In this document: piece after piece, positions 43,474 to 52,350 of the stretch
Layout: each line of letters begins with the position of its first letter
How positions within the stretch are numbered: the first letter of the stretch is position 1
Source: Pseudothioclava sp033100795
Lineage (GTDB): Bacteria; Pseudomonadota; Alphaproteobacteria; Rhodobacterales; Rhodobacteraceae
Reading direction: 5' to 3'
Assembly (NCBI RefSeq): GCF_033100795.1
Contig: NZ_JAWLVI010000002.1
Coordinates: 248,001 to 312,000 of the forward strand
DNA length: 64,000 bases
The notes under the pieces: generated by a model
Told to the model about the DNA's origin: nothing
What the model saw: only the letters and a program-made list of their open reading frames with translations
Database searches by the model: none
Translations under genes and position numbers: made by a program

Positions 43474-44463
43474 TCAGGCGAAACCGGGTGCCAGACGCAT
43501 CGCGCCATAGGTGAACCCGCGCCAGTTCTTCTGCGCGCTCGGCAAGATCTTTTCGACCACCGGATGCGCGGCGTCCAGCACACCCAGTTTGACCAGCAGC
43601 GCCGCAATCGCCGCCTCGGACGCGCGCGTGCCGCCATCCACGATTTTCAGCGCAATGCCGCGCTTCTGTTCAGGGATGATCGCGACGTAAACAGCCTCGG
43701 CGCCGGTCTTGATGGCTGCGCGCCCGTTACAGGCCTCCATCAGTTCCGTGCAGGCGCGCCCCTTGCCCGCGACCAGCTCGGGGAAGGCTGCCATCGCGCG
43801 GGTCAGGCGCGCCGCTGCGGCCTCGCGGATGTTTCCTTCGGGGTTTGCGGCTGCAAAAAACTGCATCGCCCGCGCAAGCCCTGTCACCGAGCAGGCAAAG
43901 TTCGGGGCCGAGCACCCGTCGATCCCCCACGCAGGCGAGGTCTCCTGCACGACCTCTTCAAACGTCGCCTTCACCGCCCTTTGCACCGGATGATCCAGCT
44001 CGACATACTCGCTGCCGCCTTTCAGGTGACGGTTCAGCGTCAGAAAGCCCGCATGTTTCCCCGAGCAGTTGTTATGCAACTGGCACGGGCTTTCCTCGGA
44101 ACAGGTCAGGCGTTTGTTCTCATCCTTGTCCCACGGCATATGCGTGCCGCAGCGCAGGTCGCCCTCGGACATCCCCATATCGCCCAGCCACGCCGCCACG
44201 CTTTGCGCATGGATCGCGCCGCCCGAATGGCTTGCACAAGACAGCGCCAACTGCGCGTCCGTCAGCCCCGCCGCTGCTGCAGCCCCGCTTTCAAGCAAAG
44301 GCAGCGCCTGAAGCATTTTGCACGACGACCGCGGATAGATCACTGCCTCGGGGTCGCCCCAGGCCGCCTCGATCCCGCCGGGGCCAAAAACAACCGCATG
44401 GCCTGAATGCCAGGATTCCAGCATCCCGCCCCGCCACAATTCGATCATAGGTGCCGCAGCCAT
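43474..44463 (-). CDS. L-asparaginase of the Rhizobium etli (type II-like) family
   Basis: A 329-residue protein of the asparaginase family named after Rhizobium etli, a beta-lactamase-like fold unrelated to the E. coli enzyme. The SxxK motif is SSCK at residues 46-49 (YPRSSCKMLQALP). Conserved CASHSGG and CQLHNNCSGKHAGFL blocks are visible. It would release ammonia from asparagine. I use the ATG at 44463, which has GAGGGG 6 bases before it; the frame runs to 44535 but the added residues are not typical. It converges with alkB. Confidence 0.85.
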   Translation of the reverse strand: MAAAPMIELWRGGMLESWHSGHAVVFGPGGIEAAWGDPEAVIYPRSSCKMLQALPLLESGAAAAAGLTDAQLALSCASHSGGAIHAQSVAAWLGDMGMSEGDLRCGTHMPWDKDENKRLTCSEESPCQLHNNCSGKHAGFLTLNRHLKGGSEYVELDHPVQRAVKATFEEVVQETSPAWGIDGCSAPNFACSVTGLARAMQFFAAANPEGNIREAAAARLTRAMAAFPELVAGKGRACTELMEACNGRAAIKTGAEAVYVAIIPEQKRGIALKIVDGGTRASEAAIAALLVKLGVLDAAHPVVEKILPSAQKNWRGFTYGAMRLAPGFA

Positions 44464-44633
44464 CGTTTTCCCCTCTTTTGGTCGGCGAAATCTTGCCGGA
44501 AAGGCATTCCCCGTTCGCCACTTTTGCGTTATCACTCAGTTATCGAGTTGAAATCGTCTTTGCCATTAGAAAAAAAGGGCCAGAAGCGCCCGCAGAGGCG
44601 AAAAGAGGCATCAGGCAGCTGGAGGCTGTAACC

Positions 44634-45161
44634 ATGAAGATTTTCCCCATGAACACATTGGCCGGACTGGCAATTGGCGCATCGCTGCTCTGCGCGACCG
44701 CCGCGATGGCGCAGCAAAGCGAAAACCGCGTCGCCGCCGAAACGGACTGGAGTGTGTTTGTTGACGGCAACCCGCAGCAGTGCTGGGGCGTTTCGCAGCC
44801 GAAGAACACGGTGAACACCAAAGACGGCAAGCCGGTCGAGGTGCGCCGCGGCGACATCCTGCTGTTCATCACCTATAACAAGGGCGCGGCCGGTGTCGTT
44901 TCGTTCATGGGTGGCTATCCGTTCGCCAAAGGCTCGACCGTGACGATGGACATCGGCGGCACGACGTTTGACCTGTTCACCGATGGCGAAGGCGCATGGG
45001 CCGGCTCGCCCGAAGAGGACGCCAAGATCATCGCTGCCCTCAAGGCTGGCGCTGATGTCAAGCTGTCCGGCGCCTCGGGGCGCGGCACCAAAACCGTGGA
45101 CACTTTCTCGCTGATGGGCTTTACCGCCGCCACCGAAGAAGCCGAGAAGCGCTGCAAGTAA
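44634..45161 (+). CDS. invasion-associated locus B (IalB) family protein
   Basis: A 175-residue secreted protein. Residues 1-23 form a signal peptide (cut near AMA-QQ). The mature part, with DWSVFVDGNPQQCWGVSQPK and two Cys, is an IalB domain of unknown function, first linked to red cell invasion in Bartonella but widespread in harmless alphaproteobacteria. GGAGG lies 8 bases before the ATG. A strong terminator follows. Its promoter must be in the stretch at about 44464-44633, shared with the divergent asparaginase gene. Confidence 0.85.
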   Translation: MKIFPMNTLAGLAIGASLLCATAAMAQQSENRVAAETDWSVFVDGNPQQCWGVSQPKNTVNTKDGKPVEVRRGDILLFITYNKGAAGVVSFMGGYPFAKGSTVTMDIGGTTFDLFTDGEGAWAGSPEEDAKIIAALKAGADVKLSGASGRGTKTVDTFSLMGFTAATEEAEKRCK

Positions 45162-45183
45162 TCACCTGCGCAGGAAAACAGAT

Positions 45184-45220
45184 GCCCGCCAGCCTCCGGC
45201 CTGGCGGGCGTTTTCGTTTT
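45184..45220 (+). terminator. terminator after IalB gene
   Basis: GCCCGCCAG (45184-45192) and CTGGCGGGC (45201-45209) form a 9-bp stem with an 8-base loop, followed by TTTTCGTTTT, 22 bases after the stop of the IalB gene. Confidence 0.85.
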
Positions 45221-45301
45221 CGTCCTGTCATGTCGGGCAGAAATGACCTGACATCGCGCGCCTCTCCAAGTAACAAACCCTAAAACGGGATGAGGCAACA
45301 G

Positions 45302-45913
45302 ATGATCCGCATTGAACAGACCGACGGGCTTTGGCTGGTAACGATCGACCGGCAAGACAAGGCAAATTCGCTGACGGGCGAGATGCTGCGCACTATCGCG
45401 CAAGCCGCCGAGGATGCCGCCGAGCAAGGCGCGCGCGTCTTTGTGCTGCGCGGCGAAGGCAAGGTATTCTCCGCCGGTGCCGATCTGGACGAGGCCCGTG
45501 CGGGTCTTGCGACCGACCCCGTGTGGGAGCGTCTGTCTGGCGCGATTGCCCGCCTGCCCTGCCTGACCATCGCCGCGCTGAACGGCACACTGGCGGGCGG
45601 CGCGATGGGCATGGTTCTGGCCTGTGACCTGCGTATTGCGGTGCCCTCGGCCAGGTTCTTCTATCCGGTGATGAAGCTCGGCTTTCTGCCGCAACCCTCG
45701 GACCCCAAGCGCATGGCGGCTCTTATTGGCCCCTCCCGCGCCAAGATGATCCTGATGGCAGGCCAGAAAATCGAGGCCGAAGAGGCGCTGAGCTGGGGTC
45801 TGATCGACCGCATCACCGCCCCCGAGGCATTGATGGAAACCGTCGAGGCGTTTGCCGCAGACGCACGCGGCGCTTCGGCGGCCCATGTCGCGGGCATCAA
45901 GGCATTGATCTGA
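45302..45913 (+). CDS. short enoyl-CoA hydratase/isomerase family protein
   Basis: A 203-residue crotonase-fold protein, clearly shorter than the usual 255-265 because the C-terminal helical trimerisation part is missing. The FSAGADLDEA and GGAMGMVLACDL oxyanion-hole segments are intact. The usual catalytic acids are not obvious in the expected places, so the reaction cannot be named. I use the ATG at 45302, which has AGG 6 bases upstream, and an ATG at 45290 is possible. It is followed by a perfect terminator hairpin that also serves the DUF2853 gene from the other side. Confidence 0.8.
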   Translation: MIRIEQTDGLWLVTIDRQDKANSLTGEMLRTIAQAAEDAAEQGARVFVLRGEGKVFSAGADLDEARAGLATDPVWERLSGAIARLPCLTIAALNGTLAGGAMGMVLACDLRIAVPSARFFYPVMKLGFLPQPSDPKRMAALIGPSRAKMILMAGQKIEAEEALSWGLIDRITAPEALMETVEAFAADARGASAAHVAGIKALI

Positions 45914-45914
45914 A

Positions 45915-45946
45915 AAATGCGCCCGACCGGATGGTCGGGCGCATTT
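45915..45946. terminator. bidirectional terminator
   Basis: A perfect 14-bp stem (45915-45928 with 45933-45946) around a 4-base loop has A-rich and T-rich flanks on both sides. It lies between the converging stops of the short crotonase and the DUF2853 gene and should end both transcripts. Confidence 0.9.
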
Positions 45947-45959
45947 GTGAATTCCGTTC

Positions 45960-46301
45960 TCAGGCGTAAACGGCTTCTTTGCCGAAATGCTTGACGAGCA
46001 TGTAATAGACGACCGCGCGGTATTTGTTGCGCTCGGAGCGACCGTAGGTCTCGATCACGCTGTCGATCGCATCCATCAGCGCGGGGCTGTCAGCAAGACC
46101 AAGCTTCTTCACAAGGAAGTTGTCCTTCACGGTTTCCAGTTCGCTCTTGTCGCTGCCAGCGACAGTCGACGCATCCGCGTTGTAGATCGACGGACCGCAG
46201 CCGATGGTCACTTTGGTCAGCAGCCCCATATCCGGCGTCATGCCGCATTTGTTTTTCAGATCGTCCGCATATTTGGCGATCAGATCGTCACGTTTACCCA
46301 T
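45960..46301 (-). CDS. DUF2853 family protein
   Basis: A 113-residue soluble, Lys- and Asp-rich helical protein (KRDDLIAKYADDLKNKCG, then NKYRAVVYYMLVKHFGKE). It is a typical DUF2853 member; the family is small, conserved in alphaproteobacteria and without known function. I use the ATG at 46301, about 8-10 bases after a purine-rich GGTGAGGG site; earlier in-frame residues to 46397 are Gly/Arg-rich and not conserved in style. Single-gene unit. Confidence 0.8.
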   Translation of the reverse strand: MGKRDDLIAKYADDLKNKCGMTPDMGLLTKVTIGCGPSIYNADASTVAGSDKSELETVKDNFLVKKLGLADSPALMDAIDSVIETYGRSERNKYRAVVYYMLVKHFGKEAVYA

Positions 46302-46453
46302 AAGATTGCCCTCACCTTTCATTACGGCCGCGCGCCCATATGGTGCCCGGCCAAACCACAGTGACGAGAGCCTAAGCCGCCCCCCGCCCTGAACCAAGAA
46401 AAATCTTTGAAAACGGCTAACATACGGCAGGTCTTTGCCGGCGCGTGGATATG

Positions 46454-46483
46454 AAAAGGGCGGGCGTCAGAGGCCCGCCCTTT
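46454..46483 (-). terminator. terminator of ahcY
   Basis: AAAGGGCGGGC (46455-46465) pairs with GCCCGCCCTTT (46473-46483) around a 7-base loop. On the minus strand it ends in TTTT, about 21 bases after the ahcY stop. Confidence 0.85.
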
Positions 46484-46504
46484 CCCGAATGCGAAACCGC
46501 GCGC

Positions 46505-47896
46505 TCAATAGCGGTAGTGATCTGCCTTGAACGGGCCTTCGACCGTTACACCGATATAGTCGGCCTGATCTGGGCGAAGCGTGGTCAGCTTGACGCCGAT
46601 CCGGCCCAGATGCAGCCGCGCGACCTTTTCATCCAGATGCTTCGGCAGGATATAGACGCCCGGCACATAGTCTTCGCCTTTGGTCCACAGTTCCATCTGC
46701 GCCAGAACCTGGTTGGTGAAGGACGCCGACATCACGAAGGACGGGTGGCCCGTCGCATTCCCAAGATTCAGCAGACGGCCTTCGGACAGAAGAATGATCC
46801 GCGCGCCCGAGGGCATCTCGATCATATCCACCTGATCCTTGATGTTGGTCCACTTGTGGTTTTTCAGCGCGGCGACCTGAATTTCGTTATCGAAGTGGCC
46901 GATGTTGCCGACGATCGCCATATCCTTCATCTCGCGCATATGCTCGATACGGATGACGTCCTTGTTGCCGGTGGTGGTGATGAAGATGTCGGCACTGTCG
47001 ACCACGTCTTCCAGCACGACAACCTCGAACCCGTCCATCGCGGCTTGCAGCGCGCAGATCGGGTCAACCTCGGTCACCTTCACGCGGGCGCCCGCACCAC
47101 GCAGAGACGCGGCCGAGCCTTTGCCCACGTCGCCATAGCCGCACACCACGGCGACCTTGCCCGCCATCATCACATCGGTCGCGCGGCGAATGCCATCAAC
47201 CAGCGATTCCTTGCAGCCGTATTTGTTATCGAACTTCGACTTGGTCACCGAGTCGTTCACGTTGATCGCGGGGAAGGGCAGCAGGCCTTTCTTGTGCAGG
47301 TCATACAGGCGATGCACGCCGGTGGTGGTTTCTTCCGACACACCCTTGATCGCGTCACGCTGCTTGGTGAACCAGCCGGGGCTTTCCTTCAGGCGTTTCT
47401 TGATCTGGTTGAAAAGGCAAACCTCTTCATCCGAGGTCGGCACTTCGATCAGATCGGTTTCGCCTGCTTCGACGCGCGCACCCAGCAAGATGTAAAGCGT
47501 TGCATCCCCGCCATCGTCGAGGATCATGTTGCAGGTGCCGTCCTCGAACTGGAAGATCTTGTCGGTGTAAGCCCAGTATTCCTCAAGTGTTTCGCCCTTG
47601 ATAGCAAAAACCGGCGTCCCGCCTGCGGCAATAGCCGCCGCCGCGTGGTCTTGCGTCGAGAAGATGTTGCACGAGGCCCAACGCACATCCGCGCCAAGTG
47701 CCACCAGCGTTTCGATCAGCGCCGCCGTCTGGATCGTCATATGCAGCGAGCCAGCGATACGCGCGCCTTTCAGGGGCTTCGCTGCGCCATATTCCTCGCG
47801 CAGCGCCATCAGGCCCGGCATTTCCGTTTCAGCAATATCCAGCTCTTTGCGGCCATAGGCCGACAAGGCGATATCCTTGATGATATAATCAGCCAT
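46505..47896 (-). CDS. ahcY: adenosylhomocysteinase (SAH hydrolase)
   Basis: A 463-residue NAD-dependent enzyme that splits S-adenosylhomocysteine into adenosine and homocysteine, keeping SAM-dependent methylation (UbiE, RlmN here) free of product inhibition. The N-terminal ALREEYGAAKPLKGARIAGSLHMTIQTA (in part), the GYGDVGKGSA NAD loop, the VMSASFTNQVLAQMELW segment and the C-terminal KLTTLRPDQADYIGV are all present. AGGAG lies before the ATG at 47896. A weak TTGCCC/TAGAGA promoter-like pair lies about 40 bases upstream. I looked for a SAH riboswitch in the leader and do not see one. Confidence 0.96.
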   Translation of the reverse strand: MADYIIKDIALSAYGRKELDIAETEMPGLMALREEYGAAKPLKGARIAGSLHMTIQTAALIETLVALGADVRWASCNIFSTQDHAAAAIAAGGTPVFAIKGETLEEYWAYTDKIFQFEDGTCNMILDDGGDATLYILLGARVEAGETDLIEVPTSDEEVCLFNQIKKRLKESPGWFTKQRDAIKGVSEETTTGVHRLYDLHKKGLLPFPAINVNDSVTKSKFDNKYGCKESLVDGIRRATDVMMAGKVAVVCGYGDVGKGSAASLRGAGARVKVTEVDPICALQAAMDGFEVVVLEDVVDSADIFITTTGNKDVIRIEHMREMKDMAIVGNIGHFDNEIQVAALKNHKWTNIKDQVDMIEMPSGARIILLSEGRLLNLGNATGHPSFVMSASFTNQVLAQMELWTKGEDYVPGVYILPKHLDEKVARLHLGRIGVKLTTLRPDQADYIGVTVEGPFKADHYRY

Positions 47897-48031
47897 CCGT
47901 TGGCTCCTTACGCTAAATTTGCCGCTCTCTAGCAGCAAAGGGCTTAACGGGCAATGACGCCCCGGCCAAACCACACGTTTACACGAGGCGGCGGGGCGGG
48001 TAGCTCTCGGGCTAGGAATACCGGAGACCCC

Positions 48032-48616
48032 ATGACTCGCGCTTGGCAACGAATGCTCTCGGGACGCAGGCTGGACCTGCTGGACCCGACCCCGATGGAC
48101 ATCGAGATCGAGGACATCGCGCATGGCCTTGCCTTTGTCGCGCGCTGGAACGGCCAGACCATCGGCGACTGGCCCTATTCGGTGGCCGAACATTCGCTGC
48201 TGGTCGAACAGATTTTCACGCGCCAGAACCCCGGCATCGGGGCGCGCTGGCGGCTGGCCGCGCTTTTGCACGACGCCCCCGAATATGTGCTCGGCGACAT
48301 GATTTCGCCGGTGAAGGCCGCGATTGGCCAAGGCTATGGAGAGCTGGACCGGCGCCTGACTGCCGCGATCCACCTGCGCTTCGGTCTGCCTGCCGCCCTG
48401 CCCGCCGCGATCAAGAAAGCGATCAAATCGGCGGATGTGATTTCCGCGCGCCTGGAGGCCGAACAAATTGCGGGCTTCTCCAAGCCCGAGGCCGACAAGC
48501 TGTTTGGCAAACCCGATGCAGCGACAATCCGTGGCCTGAAGATCAGGCTCGAACCGCCTGCGACGGTCCGCGCCGAATACGTCGCCCGCTTCACGACCCT
48601 TCTGGCCGAGCTATAA
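48032..48616 (+). CDS. HD-domain hydrolase (YfbR/HDDC2-like)
   Basis: A 194-residue protein with an HD metal-dependent phosphohydrolase core. The first His is in SVAEHSLLVEQ and the HD pair is in LLHDAPEYVLGDM, with a late Asp in KSADVISA. Closest in look are YfbR-type 5'-nucleotidases acting on deoxynucleoside monophosphates; the substrate here is inferred. GGAG is 6 bases before the ATG at 48032. It is divergent from ahcY and precedes rlmN by 71 bases. Confidence 0.82.
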   Translation: MTRAWQRMLSGRRLDLLDPTPMDIEIEDIAHGLAFVARWNGQTIGDWPYSVAEHSLLVEQIFTRQNPGIGARWRLAALLHDAPEYVLGDMISPVKAAIGQGYGELDRRLTAAIHLRFGLPAALPAAIKKAIKSADVISARLEAEQIAGFSKPEADKLFGKPDAATIRGLKIRLEPPATVRAEYVARFTTLLAEL

Positions 48617-48687
48617 GCACCCAGATTTTACTACACGGCGGCAACCGAATCCCCTATATGAAGCGCTCTTTCCAAGGAACCGCTGCT

Positions 48688-49869
48688 ATGACCGATGCCT
48701 CTGCACCCATCACGCAAGACGTGTTGACGATCCCGCGCAAGCTGCCCGAAGGCGGCAAGATCAACCTCGTGGGCCTTACCCGCGAGCAGTTGCGCGACAC
48801 GCTGATCGCGGCGGGAACCCCCGAGAAACAGGCGAAGATGCGCGTCGGCCAGATCTGGCAGTGGATCTATCACTGGGGCGTGCGCGATTTCATGGTGATG
48901 ACCAATCTCGCCAAGGATTATCGCGCGCTTCTGGACGAGAAATTCGAAATCGCCGTCCCCGAGATCGTCTCGAAGCAGGTGTCGATGGATGGCACGCGCA
49001 AGTATCTGCTGCGCATCGCGGGCGGGCACGAGGTCGAGGCCGTCTACATCCCCGAGGAAAATCGCGGCACGCTGTGCATCTCGTCTCAGGTGGGCTGCAC
49101 GCTGACCTGTTCGTTCTGCCATACCGGCACGCAAAAGCTGGTGCGCAACCTGACGGCAGCCGAGATCGTCGGGCAAGTGATGGTCGCACGCGACGATCTG
49201 GGCGAATGGCCCGAGCAAGGCGCGCCCAAGGACGAAACCCGCCTTGTGTCGAACGTCGTGCTGATGGGCATGGGTGAGCCGCTGTATAACTTCGACAACG
49301 TGCGCGACGCGATGAAAGTCGTGATGGATGGCGAGGGTCTGACGATCTCGCGCCGCCGGATTACGCTGTCGACCTCGGGGGTCGTGCCAGAGATCGCCAA
49401 AACCGCCGCCGAGATCGGCTGCCTGCTGGCGATCTCGTTCCACGCCACCACCGACGAGGTGCGCGACAAGCTGGTGCCGGTGAACAAGAAGTGGAACATC
49501 GAGACGCTTCTGAACACACTGCGTGACTATCCACGCCTGTCGAACTCGGAACGGATCACGTTTGAATATGTGATGCTGAAGGATGTGAACGACACCGACG
49601 CCGACGCGAAGCGTCTGGTCAAACTGATCCGCGGCATTCCGGCCAAGATCAACCTGATCCCGTTCAACGAATGGCCGGGCGCGCCCTATCAGCGCTCGGA
49701 TTGGGAGCGGATCGAGTCGTTTGCCGATATTATCTACAAGGCGGGCTATGCCTCTCCGATCCGCACACCGCGCGGCGAAGACATCATGGCCGCCTGCGGT
49801 CAGTTGAAATCCGCGACCGAGCGCGCGCGCAAATCCCGCGCCCAGATCGAGGCCGAAGCGGGCCTGTAA
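48688..49869 (+). CDS. rlmN: dual-specificity 23S rRNA/tRNA adenine-C2 methyltransferase RlmN
   Basis: A 393-residue radical SAM enzyme that methylates C2 of A2503 in 23S rRNA and A37 of some tRNAs. The cluster motif C-x3-C-x2-C is CTLTCSFC (Cys137, 141, 144). The GMGEPLYNFDNV and LAISFHATTDEVRDKLVPVNK blocks and the late PRGEDIMAACGQL, whose Cys accepts the methyl group, are complete. AAGGA lies 10 bases before the ATG at 48688; an ATG at 48658 is possible but lacks a site. It converges with the glycosyltransferase gene. Confidence 0.95.
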   Translation: MTDASAPITQDVLTIPRKLPEGGKINLVGLTREQLRDTLIAAGTPEKQAKMRVGQIWQWIYHWGVRDFMVMTNLAKDYRALLDEKFEIAVPEIVSKQVSMDGTRKYLLRIAGGHEVEAVYIPEENRGTLCISSQVGCTLTCSFCHTGTQKLVRNLTAAEIVGQVMVARDDLGEWPEQGAPKDETRLVSNVVLMGMGEPLYNFDNVRDAMKVVMDGEGLTISRRRITLSTSGVVPEIAKTAAEIGCLLAISFHATTDEVRDKLVPVNKKWNIETLLNTLRDYPRLSNSERITFEYVMLKDVNDTDADAKRLVKLIRGIPAKINLIPFNEWPGAPYQRSDWERIESFADIIYKAGYASPIRTPRGEDIMAACGQLKSATERARKSRAQIEAEAGL

Positions 49870-49875
49870 TCCAGC

Positions 49876-49896
49876 GGGCGGCTTATTGCGCCGCCC
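49876..49896. terminator. hairpin between rlmN and glycosyltransferase ends
   Basis: GGGCGGC (49876-49882) and GCCGCCC (49890-49896) form a 7-bp stem with a 7-base loop. It starts 7 bases after the rlmN stop and overlaps the last codons of the converging gene. There is no T run, so it is at best a weak terminator for either side. Confidence 0.3.
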
Positions 49897-51457
49897 CGCC
49901 CTCCCACAAGCACCAGTCGTCACCGTAGAAGTGGATCACTTCGGCGGGCGGGCGGGCGGTCTCGACGCGCTTGCAAGGAGCCGCCAACATCCCGCCCGGA
50001 TGCGCAGCCAGCCAGCCCTCGGCCTCTTCGGCGGTTAGTTCGTCAACATGGGTCGTCATCCGTCCCTCAAAACCGAACTCGGCATTGTAGCGGTTCGCCA
50101 CCACCGCGAGACCCGCCTCGGCATGGGGCACTAGTCGCGCGGCAATCGGCGCGGAATCATAGGCCGCGGACAGGCCGCTCATTCCGATCAGCAGGTTCAG
50201 CCCCAGAACCGTGCCAAGCCCCAGAACCGCCAGCCCCGCAATGCGCGGCAACAGATAGGCCGCCGCCGCAAGCCCCAGCATCAGCACCAGAAAGACCAGT
50301 GGCGCCCAGATCGGACGCAACTGCGCCTCGATCACCGCATCGCCCGTCAGGCCAAAACCGGCCACGACAGCCAGAACACCCAGCAGAACCGCCAAAACCG
50401 CCGCGGGCACATTCATCAAGCCGCCCTTTTGCTCGGGCGCACCCAAAAGAGCGCGCGCAAAGATCAGGGCGAAGGCCGGAAACTCGGGCACGAGGTAATG
50501 CACCTGCTTGCCAGAGATCAGCGAGAAAAGCGCCAGCCCGCCAAGACCCCAAACCAGACAGAGCCGCAACGCACGGTCCGAAAGCGACAGTCTCCGCATC
50601 CCCGCCCAAAGCGACGGCGACCAGACCCACGGGAACAGCACCACCGGCATCAGCGCCAGCAGCCAGAACCACGGGCGCGCATGGGCAAACGAGTTCACCA
50701 CCCGCCCGCTTGTCTGCTTCCACAAGATCATCTCGCGGTATTCGGCGCCGCCCATAATCGCGGCAGGCACGACCCAAAGCGCGACCACCGCCAGACAGAC
50801 CAGCAGCGCGCGCCCCAGCCCCTTGGCGAACTCCCGACCCGTCGGGCGGCTCTCGGGATCAGTCCACAGTTTCCACCCGATCAGCGCGGGGCCTAGATGG
50901 AACAGGATCACCGGCCCTTTCGCCAGCACTCCAAGCGCAAGACAAAGGCCAAACAGCACCCATTGGCGCCGCGCCACCCCCGGTTGCGACAGTGCCGAAT
51001 GAAGCACCAGCAAACCGGCCAGCGTCGCCACCGCCAGCATCGTGTCGAACATCGTCGTGCCGCCGTAGATGGCGAAAACGCTTGATCCGGCAAGGATGAT
51101 CGCGGCCAGTGCCCCCGTGCGCCCGTCCCAAAGCCTGCGCCCCAAGGCCCAAGTGCCCGCCAAGGTTGCCAGCGCAAACAATGGCCCGACGATGCGCGCG
51201 CCAAACCCGCTGACGCCACCCGTCACCGCCCAGACCAGATTTATCAGCCAGAACAGCAAGGGCGGCTTGTCGGTGTAAATCTCGAAGTTCTTGTGCGGCA
51301 CGAAGTAATCGCCCGAAAGCCACATCTCCCACGCGACATCGACATAGCGTGTCTCGTCGATCGGGATCAGCGGGCGCAGCAGAATGCCGACAACCGCGAC
51401 CACCGCAAAAGCGGCGATCACGCCAAGAGCGAAAATTCGGGGTTTATGCACAGCCAT
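49883..51457 (-). CDS. ArnT-like family 39 glycosyltransferase
   Basis: A 524-residue polytopic membrane protein with about 12 hydrophobic segments of the ArnT/PMT-like GT-C fold. The first loop carries the DETRY motif near residues 34-38 (conserved acidic residue of the family) and VPHKNFEIYTDKPPLLFWL nearby. Such enzymes move a sugar or aminoarabinose from a lipid carrier to lipid A or protein. The acceptor is unknown. I use the ATG at 51457, which overlaps the LOG gene stop by 14 bases, so the two are coupled; the frame open to 51505 lies inside that gene. Confidence 0.82.
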   Translation of the reverse strand: MAVHKPRIFALGVIAAFAVVAVVGILLRPLIPIDETRYVDVAWEMWLSGDYFVPHKNFEIYTDKPPLLFWLINLVWAVTGGVSGFGARIVGPLFALATLAGTWALGRRLWDGRTGALAAIILAGSSVFAIYGGTTMFDTMLAVATLAGLLVLHSALSQPGVARRQWVLFGLCLALGVLAKGPVILFHLGPALIGWKLWTDPESRPTGREFAKGLGRALLVCLAVVALWVVPAAIMGGAEYREMILWKQTSGRVVNSFAHARPWFWLLALMPVVLFPWVWSPSLWAGMRRLSLSDRALRLCLVWGLGGLALFSLISGKQVHYLVPEFPAFALIFARALLGAPEQKGGLMNVPAAVLAVLLGVLAVVAGFGLTGDAVIEAQLRPIWAPLVFLVLMLGLAAAAYLLPRIAGLAVLGLGTVLGLNLLIGMSGLSAAYDSAPIAARLVPHAEAGLAVVANRYNAEFGFEGRMTTHVDELTAEEAEGWLAAHPGGMLAAPCKRVETARPPAEVIHFYGDDWCLWEGGAAQ

Positions 51458-52268
51458 ACGTCCAGTTGTCGATAATCCCGACGGCCTCTTCTGCGGTCTC
51501 GACAAAAGAGATCAGCTCCAGATCCTCGGGCGAGATCGTTCCGGCTTCGGCCAGACGGTCCCAGTTGATAATTTCCTTCCAGAACTCTTTACCGAACAGA
51601 ATGAAGGGGATCTTGTTCATTCGTCCCGTCTGGATCAGCGTCAGGCTTTCAAACATCTCGTCCAACGTGCCAAAGCCACCGGGGAACACGGTCACAGCCC
51701 GCGCACGCATCAGGAAATGCATCTTGCGGATCGCAAAATAATGGAAGTTGAACGACAGGTCGGGCGTCACATAGGGGTTCGGCGCCTGCTCGTGCGGCAG
51801 GACAATATTCAGGCCAATCGACTGCCCGCCCGCCTCATGCGCGCCGCGGTTTCCCGCCTCCATCACGCCGGGGCCACCGCCGGTGCAGATCACATGCTCG
51901 CGGCCATAGCTTTCCATCGAGCGCTCGGTCATCACGCGGGCAAATTTACGCGCCTCTTCGTAATAATGCGACAGCTCGGCCAGATACGGTGTCTTTGCGG
52001 TGTCTTTCTGCGACGGCTCGGGGATGCGCGCGCCACCGAACATGACAACCGTCGATTCGATCCCGCGCTCATCCATGATCATTTCGGGCTTGAGCAGTTC
52101 CAGCTGCAACCGCACCGGGCGCAGCTCGGCGCGCATCATGAAATCGGTGTCCGTAAACGCCAGCCGATAGGCCGGAGCCCGCGTCTGCGGCGTGTCAGGA
52201 ATACGCCGCGCCGCCTTCGCGTCCTCGATGGAATGTCGGAAAGGGTGGGAACGACCGTCGTCTTTCAT
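51444..52268 (-). CDS. TIGR00730 (LOG) family Rossmann-fold protein
   Basis: A 274-residue protein of the LOG family. The GGGPGVMEAGNRGA phosphate loop and the hallmark PGGFGTLDEMFE are both intact. Many LOG proteins are cytokinin riboside 5'-monophosphate phosphoribohydrolases that release a base from a nucleotide; bacterial ones also act on AMP or other nucleotide 5'-monophosphates. The gene is slightly longer than usual at the N-terminus. It is upstream of the glycosyltransferase gene on the same strand, with overlap. Confidence 0.87.
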   Translation of the reverse strand: MKDDGRSHPFRHSIEDAKAARRIPDTPQTRAPAYRLAFTDTDFMMRAELRPVRLQLELLKPEMIMDERGIESTVVMFGGARIPEPSQKDTAKTPYLAELSHYYEEARKFARVMTERSMESYGREHVICTGGGPGVMEAGNRGAHEAGGQSIGLNIVLPHEQAPNPYVTPDLSFNFHYFAIRKMHFLMRARAVTVFPGGFGTLDEMFESLTLIQTGRMNKIPFILFGKEFWKEIINWDRLAEAGTISPEDLELISFVETAEEAVGIIDNWTYGCA

Positions 52269-52350
52269 CTATCTACCTGCTCATTGCACCTGTAACTTCC
52301 TCCAAGTATAGGCTTGCCCCAAGGAAAACCACCGCAAAGAGGAAACGCCG

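Noticed and set aside
46445..47932. Long open frame opposite ahcY
   Set aside because: Repetitive basic/His-rich translation, a mirror of the GC-rich codon bias of a well-supported gene on the other strand.
47897..48031. Possible SAH riboswitch in the ahcY leader
   Set aside because: The leader can form a GC-rich stem (CGCCCCG with CGGGGCG), but the conserved GCGCTGCRR core and the closing elements of the SAH riboswitch are absent.
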